Source: Gallionella sp.
GTDB lineage: Bacteria > Pseudomonadota > Gammaproteobacteria > Burkholderiales > Gallionellaceae
Assembly (NCBI GenBank): GCA_003153155.1
Contig: PLWV01000030.1
Coordinates: 783 to 64,782 of the forward strand
Direction: 5' to 3'
DNA length: 64,000 bases
Under the pieces are notes generated by a model. It was given only the letters and a program-made list of their open reading frames with translations. It was not told where the DNA came from and did not search any database. Both the position numbers and the translations under genes were made by a program. The number at the start of each line of letters is the position of its first letter. The stretch's first letter is position 1. Shown here in pieces: positions 43,139 to 56,171 of this stretch.

Positions 43139-43713
43139 AACCGCACGCTGCGCTGGAGCTCGGACACCTAACGCAACAAGGCGCATACTTCAGAGCGGCG
43201 CCACCGCATCCTCTTCGAATCGGCCAAAGATGGATTTTGATCCTGGATGCTGAGACTGACTACCGCGCACTGCAGCAGTGTGCCCAGAAGGGGACATTCA
43301 GCACAGTCTTCCGGAAGATTAGCTCGTAGTTCAGAAAACGGAAAAACTGGTAGCATGAAATCCACCTTTTGGAAGACGAAAAACAGAGGGAATCTCACCA
43401 GGATTTCCCATTATCCTGAAGAACAGGTGATTTTTTGGCTCTCAGAAAAGTATGAACCATCTGAGAATGCCTGTGTCGAAAAAAAGTGGACAAAGGCGAT
43501 CGAAGAAAGCTCAGTGCGCCGGAGCTAAAAAAGCTGCCCAAACAGGTGATCCGTGCGTACTTGTGCTTTAGAAGTTGCAATATGTGTCAGCAAGATGCGA
43601 TGTAACGGGTTGTTGGATTGCTTGTTCTCCTGATCAATTGGTTGTCAGAAAAACAAGGGTAATCCCATCTACAGACATTCTTGCAAAGTTAAGAATTCAC
43701 TGGGAGTCATACC
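43139..43713. other. intergenic region, no supported gene
   Basis: Several short ORFs (93 codons at 43247, 65 at 43575) lack Shine-Dalgarno sequences and recognisable content. The composition is mixed and may represent decayed genes. A promoter for the next gene is expected near its 3' end. Confidence 0.45.
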
Positions 43714-44088
43714 ATGAAAAAATTATTGATTGTATTTCTTGCGATTTTATCAACCACTCCGGCTTACGCTGAAGGTGATCATGGCCGTGGCGGGGGGCGA
43801 GGCGGTGGCTGGGGTTGGGAAGGTGGCTGGATTTTTCCAGCGCTGATAGGCGGCGCTGTCATTTATGACCTGACCCAGCCGCAAACTGTATATGTACAGC
43901 CTGCACCGCCCTATGCACCAGGGTATGTACCTAGCGTTGCACCCTCATCAGTGCAGTACTGGTATTTCTGTCCTGCCGCCAATGCTTATTACCCCTATGT
44001 GCCTTCGTGCCCGAGTGGATGGCAAGCCGTACCGGCCACTCCACCCGCTACTTTATCGAGTGCGCCATACGGCGCCCCGGCACGATAA
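43714..44088 (+). CDS. small Gly/Pro-rich exported protein
   Basis: 124 residues. A signal peptide (MKKLLIVFLAILSTTPAYA) is followed by a glycine-rich stretch (GRGGGRGGGWGWEGGW), a hydrophobic segment (IFPALIGGAVIYDLT), a Tyr/Pro-rich part and the motif YFCPAANAYYPYVPSCPSGW near the C-terminus, which recurs in small outer-membrane or periplasmic proteins of proteobacteria. Function unknown. GGGAG precedes the ATG by nine bases. Confidence 0.75.
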   Translation: MKKLLIVFLAILSTTPAYAEGDHGRGGGRGGGWGWEGGWIFPALIGGAVIYDLTQPQTVYVQPAPPYAPGYVPSVAPSSVQYWYFCPAANAYYPYVPSCPSGWQAVPATPPATLSSAPYGAPAR

Positions 44089-44319
44089 TAAAAATGGACA
44101 CATCTGGCACTAGCACCTAAACGCTAGCCGTTGTGAATTCTGGCTCGCCGGTTCGGACTCGAACCATGGGTTTGTGAATGTCTGCTCAGGAGGGGGTCGA
44201 CCGTCCGGATCGGGTCGGAAGCTGCCATTGAATCTCTCCCGATAGCGGCTCGTCACACAAAATACAATTTAGCTCTGGAAGAACATTATCCAGTAATCAA
44301 TCACAGAATTGGATGCGCA

Positions 44320-44660
44320 TTATTTGGGAGCACCGGAAACAGCAGAAGCAGGCAGTGACATCGCCTGCTTCTCTGTTATCTGAGCAGATGGATCTTCCAG
44401 AATCTGGTAGAACACTTCGTCGCGTTTGATCATGCCCAACTCGCTGCGTGCACGTTCTTCGATAGCCGCCGTCCCTTGCTTGAGATCGCGCACTTCAGCA
44501 TCCAGCACTGCATTGCGCGTTTGAGTCTGCTGATTGACTTGCTGTTGTGCTTCAACTTGGCGATGCAAGTCCCAAACTTTCAACCAGCTGCCTTTGCCCA
44601 GCCACAGCGGGTACTGCAACAGCAGCAGCAGAACGACCAGTATCAGTGTGACTGCACGCA

Positions 44661-44661
<1 letters not shown>
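44320..44661 (-). CDS. ftsB: cell division protein FtsB
   Basis: 113 residues: one N-terminal membrane helix ([20 protein letters not shown]) and a periplasmic coiled coil ([40 protein letters not shown]) ending in [13 protein letters not shown], the FtsB hallmark. It joins FtsL and FtsQ in the divisome. Its ATG overlaps the eno stop by one base, the usual eno-ftsB pair. The C-terminal 25 residues are variable. Confidence 0.93.
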
Positions 44662-48727
<4,066 letters not shown>

Positions 48728-48731
48728 TCAG

Positions 48732-48808
48732 TAGGGGCACGGCGGTGTCAATTCCACATCCAGCTTGCTGGATAGTGGATTGCCTGACTTTGTTGCGCCG
48801 TGCCCCTA
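48732..48808. repeat. TKSGNPL...ELT repeat, copy 3, complete with 13-bp terminal inverted repeats
   Basis: TAGGGGCACGGCG and CGCCGTGCCCCTA are perfect inverted ends around GTGTCAATTCC, hairpin ATCCAGC/GCTGGAT and GGATTGCCTGACTTTGTT. This intergenic copy shows the unit as a 77-bp nested palindrome. Confidence 0.85.
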
Positions 48809-48871
48809 TGGAGACCCAATCACGGCTTGCGAAAAATTGCCGAATCCAAACCCGGACATCGAATATCTAAT

Positions 48872-49187
48872 GGGAGCCTCTAAAAATTCAGAGTTCGCCC
48901 AAATGCAAGGCGCGTAAAAAATTTCGCAGCGCCGCATATGGGTTATATGCAAGCAAGAAATTTTTTACGCAACGCAGCATAACCAGCCACTTGGTTGCCG
49001 TTAACCAATGACTTAGTTGGCGTAGTTTGCCAACTTAGTCAGATGGCTATGCAAAGCTTTTTGGCGACTTAGTGCAATGGCTATAACCAATGACTTGCCC
49101 AGCGTCTTTTGCTGGGTTAGTCAGATGGCTAGTAGTCATATCAGTTGTTTCATCAGTTGGGATGAAATCTGGATTTTTAGAGGTTCC
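48872..49187. mobile_element. MITE-like element, copy 3
   Basis: Ends GGGAGCCTCTAAAAATTCAG and CTGGATTTTTAGAGGTTCCC; TAAT flanks both sides (possible 4-bp target duplication). Inside are a perfect 14-bp inverted repeat (GCGTAAAAAATTTC at 48912, GAAATTTTTTACGC at 48957) and three variable-stem palindromes, one nested in the loop of another. It lies between pyrG and nuoN; the nuoN stop codon uses the base at the element edge. No transposase. Confidence 0.85.
48983..49132 (-). repeat. three variable-stem palindromes, one nested
   Basis: An outer copy (ATAACCAGCCACTTG, GTTGCC ... GGCGAC, TTAGTGCAATGGCTA) is split in its loop by a complete second copy (AACCAATGACTTA, GTTGGC, GTAGTTT, GCCAAC, TTAGTCAGATGGCTA; 49002-49049). 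The third copy (49082-49132) has stem CCCAGC/GCTGGG, identical to 3936-3986. Confidence 0.8.
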
Positions 49188-50645
49188 CTAATGCAGCAAC
49201 AAGGATTGTTGGACTGACACGGCGCAAACCGACATCAGAGTGCCGGGCAGCAAACCAAGCAACAACACGCCCAAGCCGTTCACGCTGATCAGCAGCGTGG
49301 TATCTTGTCCGAAGATAATCGGCTCGTGACTTTCCGGCGCGTCGAAATACATTAACTTGACGATGCGCAGGTAGTAGAACGCGCCGATCAGCGAAAACAG
49401 TACCGCCACGACAGCCAGCCAGATGTACCCCGCTTGCACGACGGCATTCAGCACCGAAAATTTTGCGTAAAAACCCACGGTGGGAGGCACCCCGGCCAAG
49501 GAGAACATCAGTATCAACATCAGGAAGGCGAGCCATGGACTGCGCTGGTTGAGGCCTTTGAAGTCGTTGAGGGTATCAGCCTCGAAGCCTACCCTTGACA
49601 GCAACATGATCATACCGAACGCACCCAGCGACATCAGCACATAAATCACGGCGTAGAACATTGATGAACCATAGCCTTCTATGTCACCGCTGATAAAACC
49701 CAGCAGCAGGAAGCCCATGTGCGCGATGGTTGAGTAGGCGAACATACGTTTGAGGTTGGTTTGCGCAATCGCGGTGATGTTACCGAGCGCCATTGAGGCA
49801 ATCGCTAGAATGATCAACATGCCCGACCAGTGTTGCACCAGCGGTTGCAGCCCTTCGACCAAGATGCGCGAAACAAAAGCAAAGGCGGCGAGTTTGGGTG
49901 CCGATCCGATCAGCATGGTCATCGCTGTCGGTGCGCCGTGATACACGTCCGGCAACCACATATGGAATGGCACCACGCCAAGTTTGAAGGCCAGACCGGA
50001 AACCACGAACACCAGCCCGAACACCAGCAAAGTTTTATTCGCATCACCGGATTGAATCGCGTTTGATACCTCCCCCAGCTCCAGCGAGCCGGTCGCCCCA
50101 TACAGCATGGACATGCCATACAACAGCAAGCCGGAAGCCAGCGCTCCAAGGATGAAGTATTTCATCGCAGCTTCGGTGGCGATGGCTGAATCGCGTTGCA
50201 ATGCGACCATTGCATACAGACTCAGGGAAAGCAACTCCAAGCCGAGATACAGCGCCAGGAAGTGGTTGGCGGAAATCATCACCATCATGCCGAGCGTGGC
50301 AAACAGGGTCAGCACCATGAATTCACCGCTGAACAGACCGCGCACGGTGAGATATAGCCTTGAATATATCAGCATCATGGAAACTGCCAGATAGGTCAGC
50401 AGCTTCAACACATCGGACATCAGATCGTCCACGAACATGTTGTGGAAGAGGTACGCCACACCGTTTTCATGCGTGCCCACGGTGATCAGCGCACAACCCA
50501 TCAAGGTGAGTTGCACCAGCATGTAAGTGGCCAGCCTGCCGCTTTGCTTGATCAGCGAATCCGCAATCAGAATCACACACGTCATGATCAGCAGGAATAT
50601 CTCCGCGCTGGCTGGCATCAAATTAGTCATCAAATCCATATTCAT
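49188..50645 (-). CDS. nuoN: NADH-quinone oxidoreductase subunit N
   Basis: A 485-residue, about 14-helix antiporter-like subunit of the complex I membrane arm. [20 protein letters not shown], the [19 protein letters not shown] loop with the key Lys, and [17 protein letters not shown] are conserved. It is the last gene of the nuo operon. The second Met (two codons in) is an equally good start. The C-terminus ends at a MITE, so the final residues may have been altered. Confidence 0.96.
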   Translation of the reverse strand: MNMDLMTNLMPASAEIFLLIMTCVILIADSLIKQSGRLATYMLVQLTLMGCALITVGTHENGVAYLFHNMFVDDLMSDVLKLLTYLAVSMMLIYSRLYLTVRGLFSGEFMVLTLFATLGMMVMISANHFLALYLGLELLSLSLYAMVALQRDSAIATEAAMKYFILGALASGLLLYGMSMLYGATGSLELGEVSNAIQSGDANKTLLVFGLVFVVSGLAFKLGVVPFHMWLPDVYHGAPTAMTMLIGSAPKLAAFAFVSRILVEGLQPLVQHWSGMLIILAIASMALGNITAIAQTNLKRMFAYSTIAHMGFLLLGFISGDIEGYGSSMFYAVIYVLMSLGAFGMIMLLSRVGFEADTLNDFKGLNQRSPWLAFLMLILMFSLAGVPPTVGFYAKFSVLNAVVQAGYIWLAVVAVLFSLIGAFYYLRIVKLMYFDAPESHEPIIFGQDTTLLISVNGLGVLLLGLLPGTLMSVCAVSVQQSLLLH

Positions 50646-50676
50646 CTCAAAATCAGTCGTTAGTTATTAGCTGGTG

Positions 50677-50713
50677 GCTAGTAGCTTGTAGCTGGTAGCT
50701 ACAAGCTACTAGC
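50677..50713. repeat. 17-bp perfect hairpin between nuoM and nuoN
   Basis: GCTAGTAGCTTGTAGCT, loop GGT, AGCTACAAGCTACTAGC: a perfect 17-bp stem with a 3-nt loop in the 85-bp nuoM-nuoN gap. No T tract follows, so it looks like an mRNA processing or stability hairpin or a dispersed palindrome rather than a terminator. Confidence 0.85.
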
Positions 50714-50730
50714 TGTCCTCTGTCCTCTGA

Positions 50731-52218
50731 TCACGGCAGTTTGGAACGAGCTGCGTGTACTAGTAAATCATTCACTGACACATGCATGATTTCGCTGAAC
50801 GGTAGCGGGTACAACCCCATGCCCAGCACGGTAAGCGCCAGGATCGCGAAAATCACTTTGTCGCGCAGGGTGATGTCGGTCAGTTTGGCAACATGCGAGT
50901 TGGCAACTGCGCCGAAGATCACGCGCTTGTACATCCACAGCGTGTAGGCCGCGCCGAAGATCAGCGTGGATGCCGCGGCAAAAGCGTACCAGAAATTCGC
51001 TTTCACCGCGCCGAGAATCACCATGAATTCACCGACGAAGCCGCTGGTGCCCGGCAGGCCGACATTGGCCATGGCGAACAGCATAAAAAATGCGGCGAAC
51101 ACCGGCATGGTGTTGGCCACACCGCCGTAATTGGCAATGTTGCGTGAGTGCATCCGGTCATATAGCACGCCGATACAAAGGAACAATGCACCGGACACAA
51201 AGCCGTGTGAAATCATTTGCAGCAGCGCGCCTTCCATACCGTAATCGTTAAAGATGAACAAGCCCAGCGTGACGAAGCCCATGTGAGAAATCGATGAGTA
51301 CGCCACCAGTTTTTTCATGTCGGTCTGGGTTAATGCCACCAGACCGATGTACACCACCGCAATCAGCGACAAAGCGATCATCACTCCGGCCAAATGATGG
51401 CTGGCATCCGGCACGATAGGTATGGAGAAACGCAGAAAACCATAAGCGCCCACCTTCAGCATGATCGCCGCCAGAATCACCGAACCGCCGGTAGGCGCTT
51501 CGACGTGGGCATCCGGCAACCAGGTATGCACCGGGAACATCGGCACTTTCACCGCGAAGGCGAAGAAAAAAGCGATGAAGATCAGAATTTGCGCAGTCAT
51601 CGGGATCGCGACCTGATGGAAGTCAAGTATCTCGAAGCTGCCGCCGGATTGGTTATAAAGATAGATCAACGCCACCAGCATCAGCAGCGAACCGAGCAAG
51701 GTGTAGAGGAAGAACTTGACTGCCGCATACACACGATTCGCACCGCCCCACACGCCGATGATGAGAAACATCGGGATCAGCATGGCTTCCCAGAGCACAT
51801 AGAACAGTATGGCATCCAGCGCGGCGAACACGCCGATCATGATGCCGGACATGATCAGGAAGGATGCCATGTATTGCGCAACGCGCTTCTCGATCACCTG
51901 CCATCCGGCCAGCACCACGATGGGGGTGAAGAAAGAAGTGAGCAGAATGAACAGCACCGAGATGCCATCCACGCCGAGGTGATAGTGAATGTTGAAGCGT
52001 GCGATCCAGTTGTGCATCTCGACGAACTGCATCTCCGAGGTATCGCGCACAAAACTGGTATATAGAGGAATCGTCACCAGAAAGCCGAGCACCGAGCCGA
52101 CCATGGCCAGGATGCGCGCCAGCGGCGCATTCTTGTCGTCGCCGGTGGCCAACACCAGAATGCCGAAGATGATCGGCAACCAGATCGCAACGCTAATTAT
52201 GGGTAATCCAAAAAACAT
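50731..52218 (-). CDS. nuoM: NADH-quinone oxidoreductase subunit M
   Basis: A 495-residue antiporter-like proton-channel subunit. LWEAMLIPMFLIIGVWGG with the conserved Glu, FAVKVPMFPVHTWLPDAHVE with the conserved Lys, and KKLVAYSSISHMGFVTLGLF are seen; about 14 helices. It is preceded by nuoL after 50 bp. Confidence 0.97.
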   Translation of the reverse strand: MFFGLPIISVAIWLPIIFGILVLATGDDKNAPLARILAMVGSVLGFLVTIPLYTSFVRDTSEMQFVEMHNWIARFNIHYHLGVDGISVLFILLTSFFTPIVVLAGWQVIEKRVAQYMASFLIMSGIMIGVFAALDAILFYVLWEAMLIPMFLIIGVWGGANRVYAAVKFFLYTLLGSLLMLVALIYLYNQSGGSFEILDFHQVAIPMTAQILIFIAFFFAFAVKVPMFPVHTWLPDAHVEAPTGGSVILAAIMLKVGAYGFLRFSIPIVPDASHHLAGVMIALSLIAVVYIGLVALTQTDMKKLVAYSSISHMGFVTLGLFIFNDYGMEGALLQMISHGFVSGALFLCIGVLYDRMHSRNIANYGGVANTMPVFAAFFMLFAMANVGLPGTSGFVGEFMVILGAVKANFWYAFAAASTLIFGAAYTLWMYKRVIFGAVANSHVAKLTDITLRDKVIFAILALTVLGMGLYPLPFSEIMHVSVNDLLVHAARSKLP

Positions 52219-52268
52219 GCTGTTGTTCCTTCACTTTCTCGCTGCTATCACGCTGTTCAAACCACACA

Positions 52269-54407
52269 TCACTCAAACCAGTTCCGCACCGTCAGCAGCA
52301 CGAACACGCCGATGATCATGGAAAACGCATAGTGATAGATATAGCCGGACTGGAGATGCCGGAGCACTCCGGAAAACATGCCTACCAGCTTCGCCGAACC
52401 ATTCACTATCATTCCGTCGATCAGCTTCACATCGCCGAATTTCCACAGCAAGCGACTCGTACCGCGCGCCCCGCCGGCAAAGAACCAGTCGTTAAAGCGG
52501 TCGAAGTAATATTTGTTGTCCAGCAGGGTGTAGATGGAATGAAAACGCTTTTGAATCGCAGCAGGAATATCCGGGCGCTTCATATAGAAGAACCATGCGG
52601 TCACGACACCCGACAAAGCGAGCCAAAACGGGAGTTCACCCACTGCATGCAAGACCTTTGCCACCGGGTCGAAATGCTCGATGGCCAGCACCGTCATGCC
52701 AGCATGATCAAGCGAAATGTAGATGGCATCTTTAAAAAAGTTGCCAAACAGTAAAGGCTCCATGGTGAAATAACCGATGAAAACTGATGGGATCGCCAGC
52801 ATGATGAGCGGGAATGTCACCACCCATGGCGATTCGTGCGGCTTCTGTCCTGGTGCGAGACCGTGGTGAGGGTCGTCGCCCGATGCTTTCTCCTCGTCAT
52901 GGTCGCCATGCGCATGAGCATCCGTCTGTCCTGAGCCTCCTGAGGTATCGAAGCCTGTCCTAAGCCTTGTCGAAGGGGGCGAAGGATGCACTTGTGTCAA
53001 TTCCGCATTCGCTTCAGCGGATAGCGGATTGCCTGACTTTGTTATGCCAAAACGCTCCTCGCCATGAAACACCAGGAAGTACATACGGAACGAATAAAAT
53101 GCGGTGACGAACACCCCTGCCACCACAGCGAAATAGGCAAACTCGGCACCCGGCAAGGTCGATAGCTCAACTACCTCAATGATGCTGTCCTTGGAATAGA
53201 AACCGGAGAAGAACGGTGTGCCAATCAGCGCCAATGAACCGATCAGAAAGGTCCAATGGGTAATCTTCATGTACTTGCGCAGGCCGCCCATGTTGCGGAT
53301 GTCCTGATCGTGGTGCATGGCGATGATCACGCTACCGGCGGCAAGGAACAGCAGCGCCTTGAAGAAGGCGTGGGTCATCAGGTGGAAGATCGCCACCGAG
53401 TAAGCGGAAGCGCCCAGTGCCACGGTCATATAGCCCAGTTGCGACAACGTGGAATATGCGATCACGCGCTTGATATCGTTCTGGATAATGCCGAGAAAAC
53501 CCATGAACAGCGCGGTGATCGCACCGATGATCATCACGAACGACAGCGCGGTATCGGACAACTCGAACATTGGCGACATGCGCGCCACCATGAAGATACC
53601 GGCGGTCACCATGGTCGCAGCGTGAATCAGTGCGGAGATCGGGGTCGGGCCTTCCATCGAATCGGGCAGCCAGACATGCAACGGAAACTGTGCCGATTTA
53701 CCCATCGCACCCATGAACAGCAATATGCATATCGCAGTAAGCAAATTCACCGACATGCCGGGGATTGGTGCCATATCGGCAGCGTGACTGGCCGCATTGG
53801 CGAACACAGCGGCATAGTCCAGCGTACCGAACACCATCAACACCAAAGCGATGCCCAGCAGGAAGCCGAAGTCGCCGACGCGATTCACCAGAAAGGCTTT
53901 TAGATTGGCGTAAATCGCGGTTTCCTTGTTGTACCAGAAACCGATCAGCAGGTAGGAAACCAGGCCCACCGCTTCCCATCCGAAGAACAGTTGCATGAAA
54001 TTGTTGGCCATCACCAGCATCAGCATGGAGAAGGTAAACAGCGAAATGTAACTGAAGAAACGCTGGTAGCCGGGATCTTCTTCCATATAGCCGATGGTGT
54101 AGATGTGCACCATCAGCGACACAAAGGTGACCACCAGCATCATGGTGACGGTCAGACTATCGATCAGGAAACCAACCTGAAACCTGGCATCACCCGAGGT
54201 CAGCCAGGTATAGACCGGGCCGTTGAACCTATGGCCTGCCTGCACATCGTCGAAAATCACCACAGAGGCAAAGAAGGAAACAGCTACCAGCGCGATAGTG
54301 ATGCGATGCGACCAAGCGCGACCAAGCCACTTTCCGAATAAACCGGCGGCAATCGCCCCGACCAGCGGAGCCAGCGGAACCAGCAGATAAAGGCTTTGCA
54401 TATTCAT
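52269..54407 (-). CDS. nuoL: NADH-quinone oxidoreductase subunit L, with in-frame repeat insertions
   Basis: 712 residues from the ATG at 54407; the track ORF begins inside the MITE upstream. It is the distal antiporter-like subunit with the lateral helix. Conserved are FFGWEAVGLVSYLLIGFWYN, KSAQFPLHVWLPDSMEGPTP and RVIAYSTLSQLGYMTVALG. It is longer than E. coli NuoL (613). After FHGEERF a stretch of about 50-70 residues (GITKSGNPLSAEANAELTQV, HPSPPSTRLRTGFDTSGG) comes from two dispersed repeats, then a His/Asp-rich loop. The AAAGG Shine-Dalgarno sequence is in the MITE end. Confidence 0.95.
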   Translation of the reverse strand: MNMQSLYLLVPLAPLVGAIAAGLFGKWLGRAWSHRITIALVAVSFFASVVIFDDVQAGHRFNGPVYTWLTSGDARFQVGFLIDSLTVTMMLVVTFVSLMVHIYTIGYMEEDPGYQRFFSYISLFTFSMLMLVMANNFMQLFFGWEAVGLVSYLLIGFWYNKETAIYANLKAFLVNRVGDFGFLLGIALVLMVFGTLDYAAVFANAASHAADMAPIPGMSVNLLTAICILLFMGAMGKSAQFPLHVWLPDSMEGPTPISALIHAATMVTAGIFMVARMSPMFELSDTALSFVMIIGAITALFMGFLGIIQNDIKRVIAYSTLSQLGYMTVALGASAYSVAIFHLMTHAFFKALLFLAAGSVIIAMHHDQDIRNMGGLRKYMKITHWTFLIGSLALIGTPFFSGFYSKDSIIEVVELSTLPGAEFAYFAVVAGVFVTAFYSFRMYFLVFHGEERFGITKSGNPLSAEANAELTQVHPSPPSTRLRTGFDTSGGSGQTDAHAHGDHDEEKASGDDPHHGLAPGQKPHESPWVVTFPLIMLAIPSVFIGYFTMEPLLFGNFFKDAIYISLDHAGMTVLAIEHFDPVAKVLHAVGELPFWLALSGVVTAWFFYMKRPDIPAAIQKRFHSIYTLLDNKYYFDRFNDWFFAGGARGTSRLLWKFGDVKLIDGMIVNGSAKLVGMFSGVLRHLQSGYIYHYAFSMIIGVFVLLTVRNWFE
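52926..53043 (-). repeat. two dispersed repeats in frame inside nuoL
   Basis: 52926-52977 is a CTGTCCTGAGCCTCCTGAGG...CCTGTCCTAAGCCTTGTCGA palindromic repeat of a type common in many genomes (one half also in the FimV-like gene). 52994-53043 is GTGTCAATTCC, hairpin CCGC/GCGG, GGATTGCCTGACTTTGTT, the same unit as at 46863 and 48745 and read in the same frame as the ORF at 46815. Confidence 0.8.
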
Positions 54408-54610
54408 AATGAAACCTTTAAAAATCGTAGCGAGCGGTTCGAGAGCAAGGCGCACGGCGCGTTGCATGGCCATTCGACTAAGCTGGCAAAAGAACGCCAG
54501 CCAAGTCGCTGGTCAGCGCAGCGAACGAGACATACCAAATGGGTAGGCGAAGAGCGAGCACCGCGTAACGCCGCTATCGAATCGCGCAGTAGATTTTTAG
54601 AGGTTTCCAT
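54408..54610. mobile_element. MITE-like element, copy 4
   Basis: Ends GAAACCTTTAAAAATCGTAG (left) and GATTTTTAGAGGTTTCC (right) form the same inverted repeat as the other copies, though diverged. The interior differs but contains a variable-stem palindrome (54466-54515: GCCATTCGACTAA, GCTGGC, AAAAGAAC, GCCAGC, CAAGTCGCTGGTCA). It fills the nuoK-nuoL gap, an otherwise tight operon. Confidence 0.7.
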
Positions 54611-54616
54611 TGCGCA

Positions 54617-54922
54617 TCAACCTTTCAAACTGTCGAGATCATCGACATTGATGGTGTTCAGATTACGGAACAGCACCACCAGAATCGCCAAACCGATGGC
54701 AGCTTCGGCTGCGGCCACGGTCATAATAAAGAATACGAAGACTTGTCCGGCGGTATCGTTCAAATAATGCGAAAACGCCAGGAAGTTGGTATTCACCGCC
54801 AACAGCATCATTTCGATCGCCATCAGCAGCACGATCAGGTTTTTACGGTTCAGAAAGATGCCGACCACGCTGATGGCAAACAGCACGGCGCTCAGTACAA
54901 GATAATGCGACAGTGTTAGCAC
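54617..54922 (-). CDS. nuoK: NADH-quinone oxidoreductase subunit K
   Basis: 101 residues from a GTG at 54922 with GGGAG upstream; the track ORF starts in nuoJ. Three helices with the two membrane Glu of the proton path ([12 protein letters not shown] and [13 protein letters not shown]). Length equals E. coli NuoK. Confidence 0.96.
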   Translation of the reverse strand: MLTLSHYLVLSAVLFAISVVGIFLNRKNLIVLLMAIEMMLLAVNTNFLAFSHYLNDTAGQVFVFFIMTVAAAEAAIGLAILVVLFRNLNTINVDDLDSLKG

Positions 54923-54944
54923 TCTTCTCGCTCCCTTGATTGGT

Positions 54945-55625
54945 TTAGTCTTTACGCTCGGACGGGTGCCCGGCCACAAGTTTTTCGGACGGGTGCCCGG
55001 CCAAAAGCTTCTCGGACGGGTGCCCGGCCAAAAGCTTCTCGGACTGCATCGGAACGATACGCAAGCGATCCGCCTTCTTTACCGCAACCTGTTCGGAGAC
55101 CACCTGCGATTTGGCATCTTTGCGACGACGCAAGGTCAGTGCAATCGCGGCCACCATCGCCACCAGCAGGATCACGGCGGCAATCTCAAATGGATACACA
55201 TAGTCGGTATAGATCAAACGCCCCAACTCTTTGGTATTACTATAATCAGCAGCATGTTTGACAGCGACCATGCCATCGGAAGTCTCATGCGAGCCCAGCA
55301 CCCAGATCATCTCAAACGCCATCAAACCGGCCAATGCCGCACCAAATGGCAACCACCGCCAGAATCCTTCGCGCAGGCGCACCAAATTGATATCCAGCAT
55401 CATCACCACGAACAGGAACAACACCATCACCGCGCCAACATACACCAGCACCAGCGTGATGGCGAGGAATTCGGCTTCAAGCAACAGCCAGATGCCGGCG
55501 GAGCTGATGAACGCCAACACCAGGAACAGCACCGCGTGCACCGGATTGCTCGCGGTGATCACACGCAATGCCGCGAACACGATCAACGCCGCGAATACAT
55601 AAAACACGATGGTTTCAAAACTCAT
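54945..55625 (-). CDS. nuoJ: NADH-quinone oxidoreductase subunit J, with a repeat-encoded tail
   Basis: 226 residues; five helices with the conserved [19 protein letters not shown] (about 58-77). The last 30 residues, [20 protein letters not shown] and then [11 protein letters not shown], are three tandem nine-residue units encoded by a 27-bp repeat. Nothing like this occurs in normal NuoJ, and it extends the cytoplasmic C-terminus. nuoK follows after 22 bp. Confidence 0.96.
   Translation of the reverse strand: MSFETIVFYVFAALIVFAALRVITASNPVHAVLFLVLAFISSAGIWLLLEAEFLAITLVLVYVGAVMVLFLFVVMMLDINLVRLREGFWRWLPFGAALAGLMAFEMIWVLGSHETSDGMVAVKHAADYSNTKELGRLIYTDYVYPFEIAAVILLVAMVAAIALTLRRRKDAKSQVVSEQVAVKKADRLRIVPMQSEKLLAGHPSEKLLAGHPSEKLVAGHPSERKD
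54959..55039 (-). repeat. three tandem 27-bp GHPSEKLLA repeats at the nuoJ 3' end
   Basis: Units of 27 bp at 54959, 54986 and 55013 (plus-strand form CGGACGGGTGCCCGGCCAAA...). Copies 2 and 3 are identical; copy 1 differs at two positions or so. The single unit occurs in amiC, the 32632 methyltransferase, the pyrG leader and the 32505 cluster. Confidence 0.95.
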
Positions 55626-55646
55626 TAACTTGCCCTTTATTCCTGC

Positions 55647-56135
55647 TTACCGGTACTTGGCATCCGCCGCCCTATCCTTGGCGATCTGCTCTTCATATTT
55701 ATCGCCCATCGCCAGCAACATCGGCTTGGTGTAATACAAGTCGCCGCGCTTCTCGCCGTGATACTCGAACACGCGCGTTTCGACAATCGCGTCCACCGGA
55801 CAGGACTCTTCGCAGAAGCCGCAGAAGATGCACTTGGTCAGGTCGATGTCATATTGCGTAGTGCGCCTTGTGCCGTCCTCACGTTCGGCCACTTCGATCT
55901 TGATCGCCAGTGCCGGACAGACCGCCTCGCACAGCTTGCAACCGATGCAACGTTCTTCGCCATTGGCATAACGGCGCAGCGCGTGCAGGCCGCGAAAACG
56001 ATAGCTCTGCGGGGTCTTTTCTTCGGGGAACTGCACGGTGATCTTGCGCGCGAAGAAATACCGCCCGGTCAGCGCCATGCCTTTAACCAACTCATAGAGC
56101 AGGAAGGTCTTGAAGAAATTTTTGATCTTTTCCAT
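55647..56135 (-). CDS. nuoI: NADH-quinone oxidoreductase subunit I
   Basis: 162 residues carrying the N6a and N6b 4Fe-4S clusters in two ferredoxin motifs, [16 protein letters not shown] (about 60) and [16 protein letters not shown] (about 99). An N-terminal amphipathic helix ([18 protein letters not shown]) ties it to NuoH. It passes electrons to NuoB. Confidence 0.98.
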   Translation of the reverse strand: MEKIKNFFKTFLLYELVKGMALTGRYFFARKITVQFPEEKTPQSYRFRGLHALRRYANGEERCIGCKLCEAVCPALAIKIEVAEREDGTRRTTQYDIDLTKCIFCGFCEESCPVDAIVETRVFEYHGEKRGDLYYTKPMLLAMGDKYEEQIAKDRAADAKYR

Positions 56136-56171
56136 TTTTATATCCTTGTACGGGCGCGATTAATCGCGCCC

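Noticed and set aside
43247-43528. 93-codon plus-strand ORF
   Set aside because: No Shine-Dalgarno sequence; low-complexity basic composition; no family recognised.
44143-44200. tRNA-like T-arm (GGTTCGAGTCCGAACC on the minus strand)
   Set aside because: The 16-nt palindrome and a following GGCGAGCC recall a tRNA 3' end, but the T-stem does not pair properly and no anticodon arm is found, so no tRNA or attachment site is claimed. The rest of 44089-44319 shows no gene.
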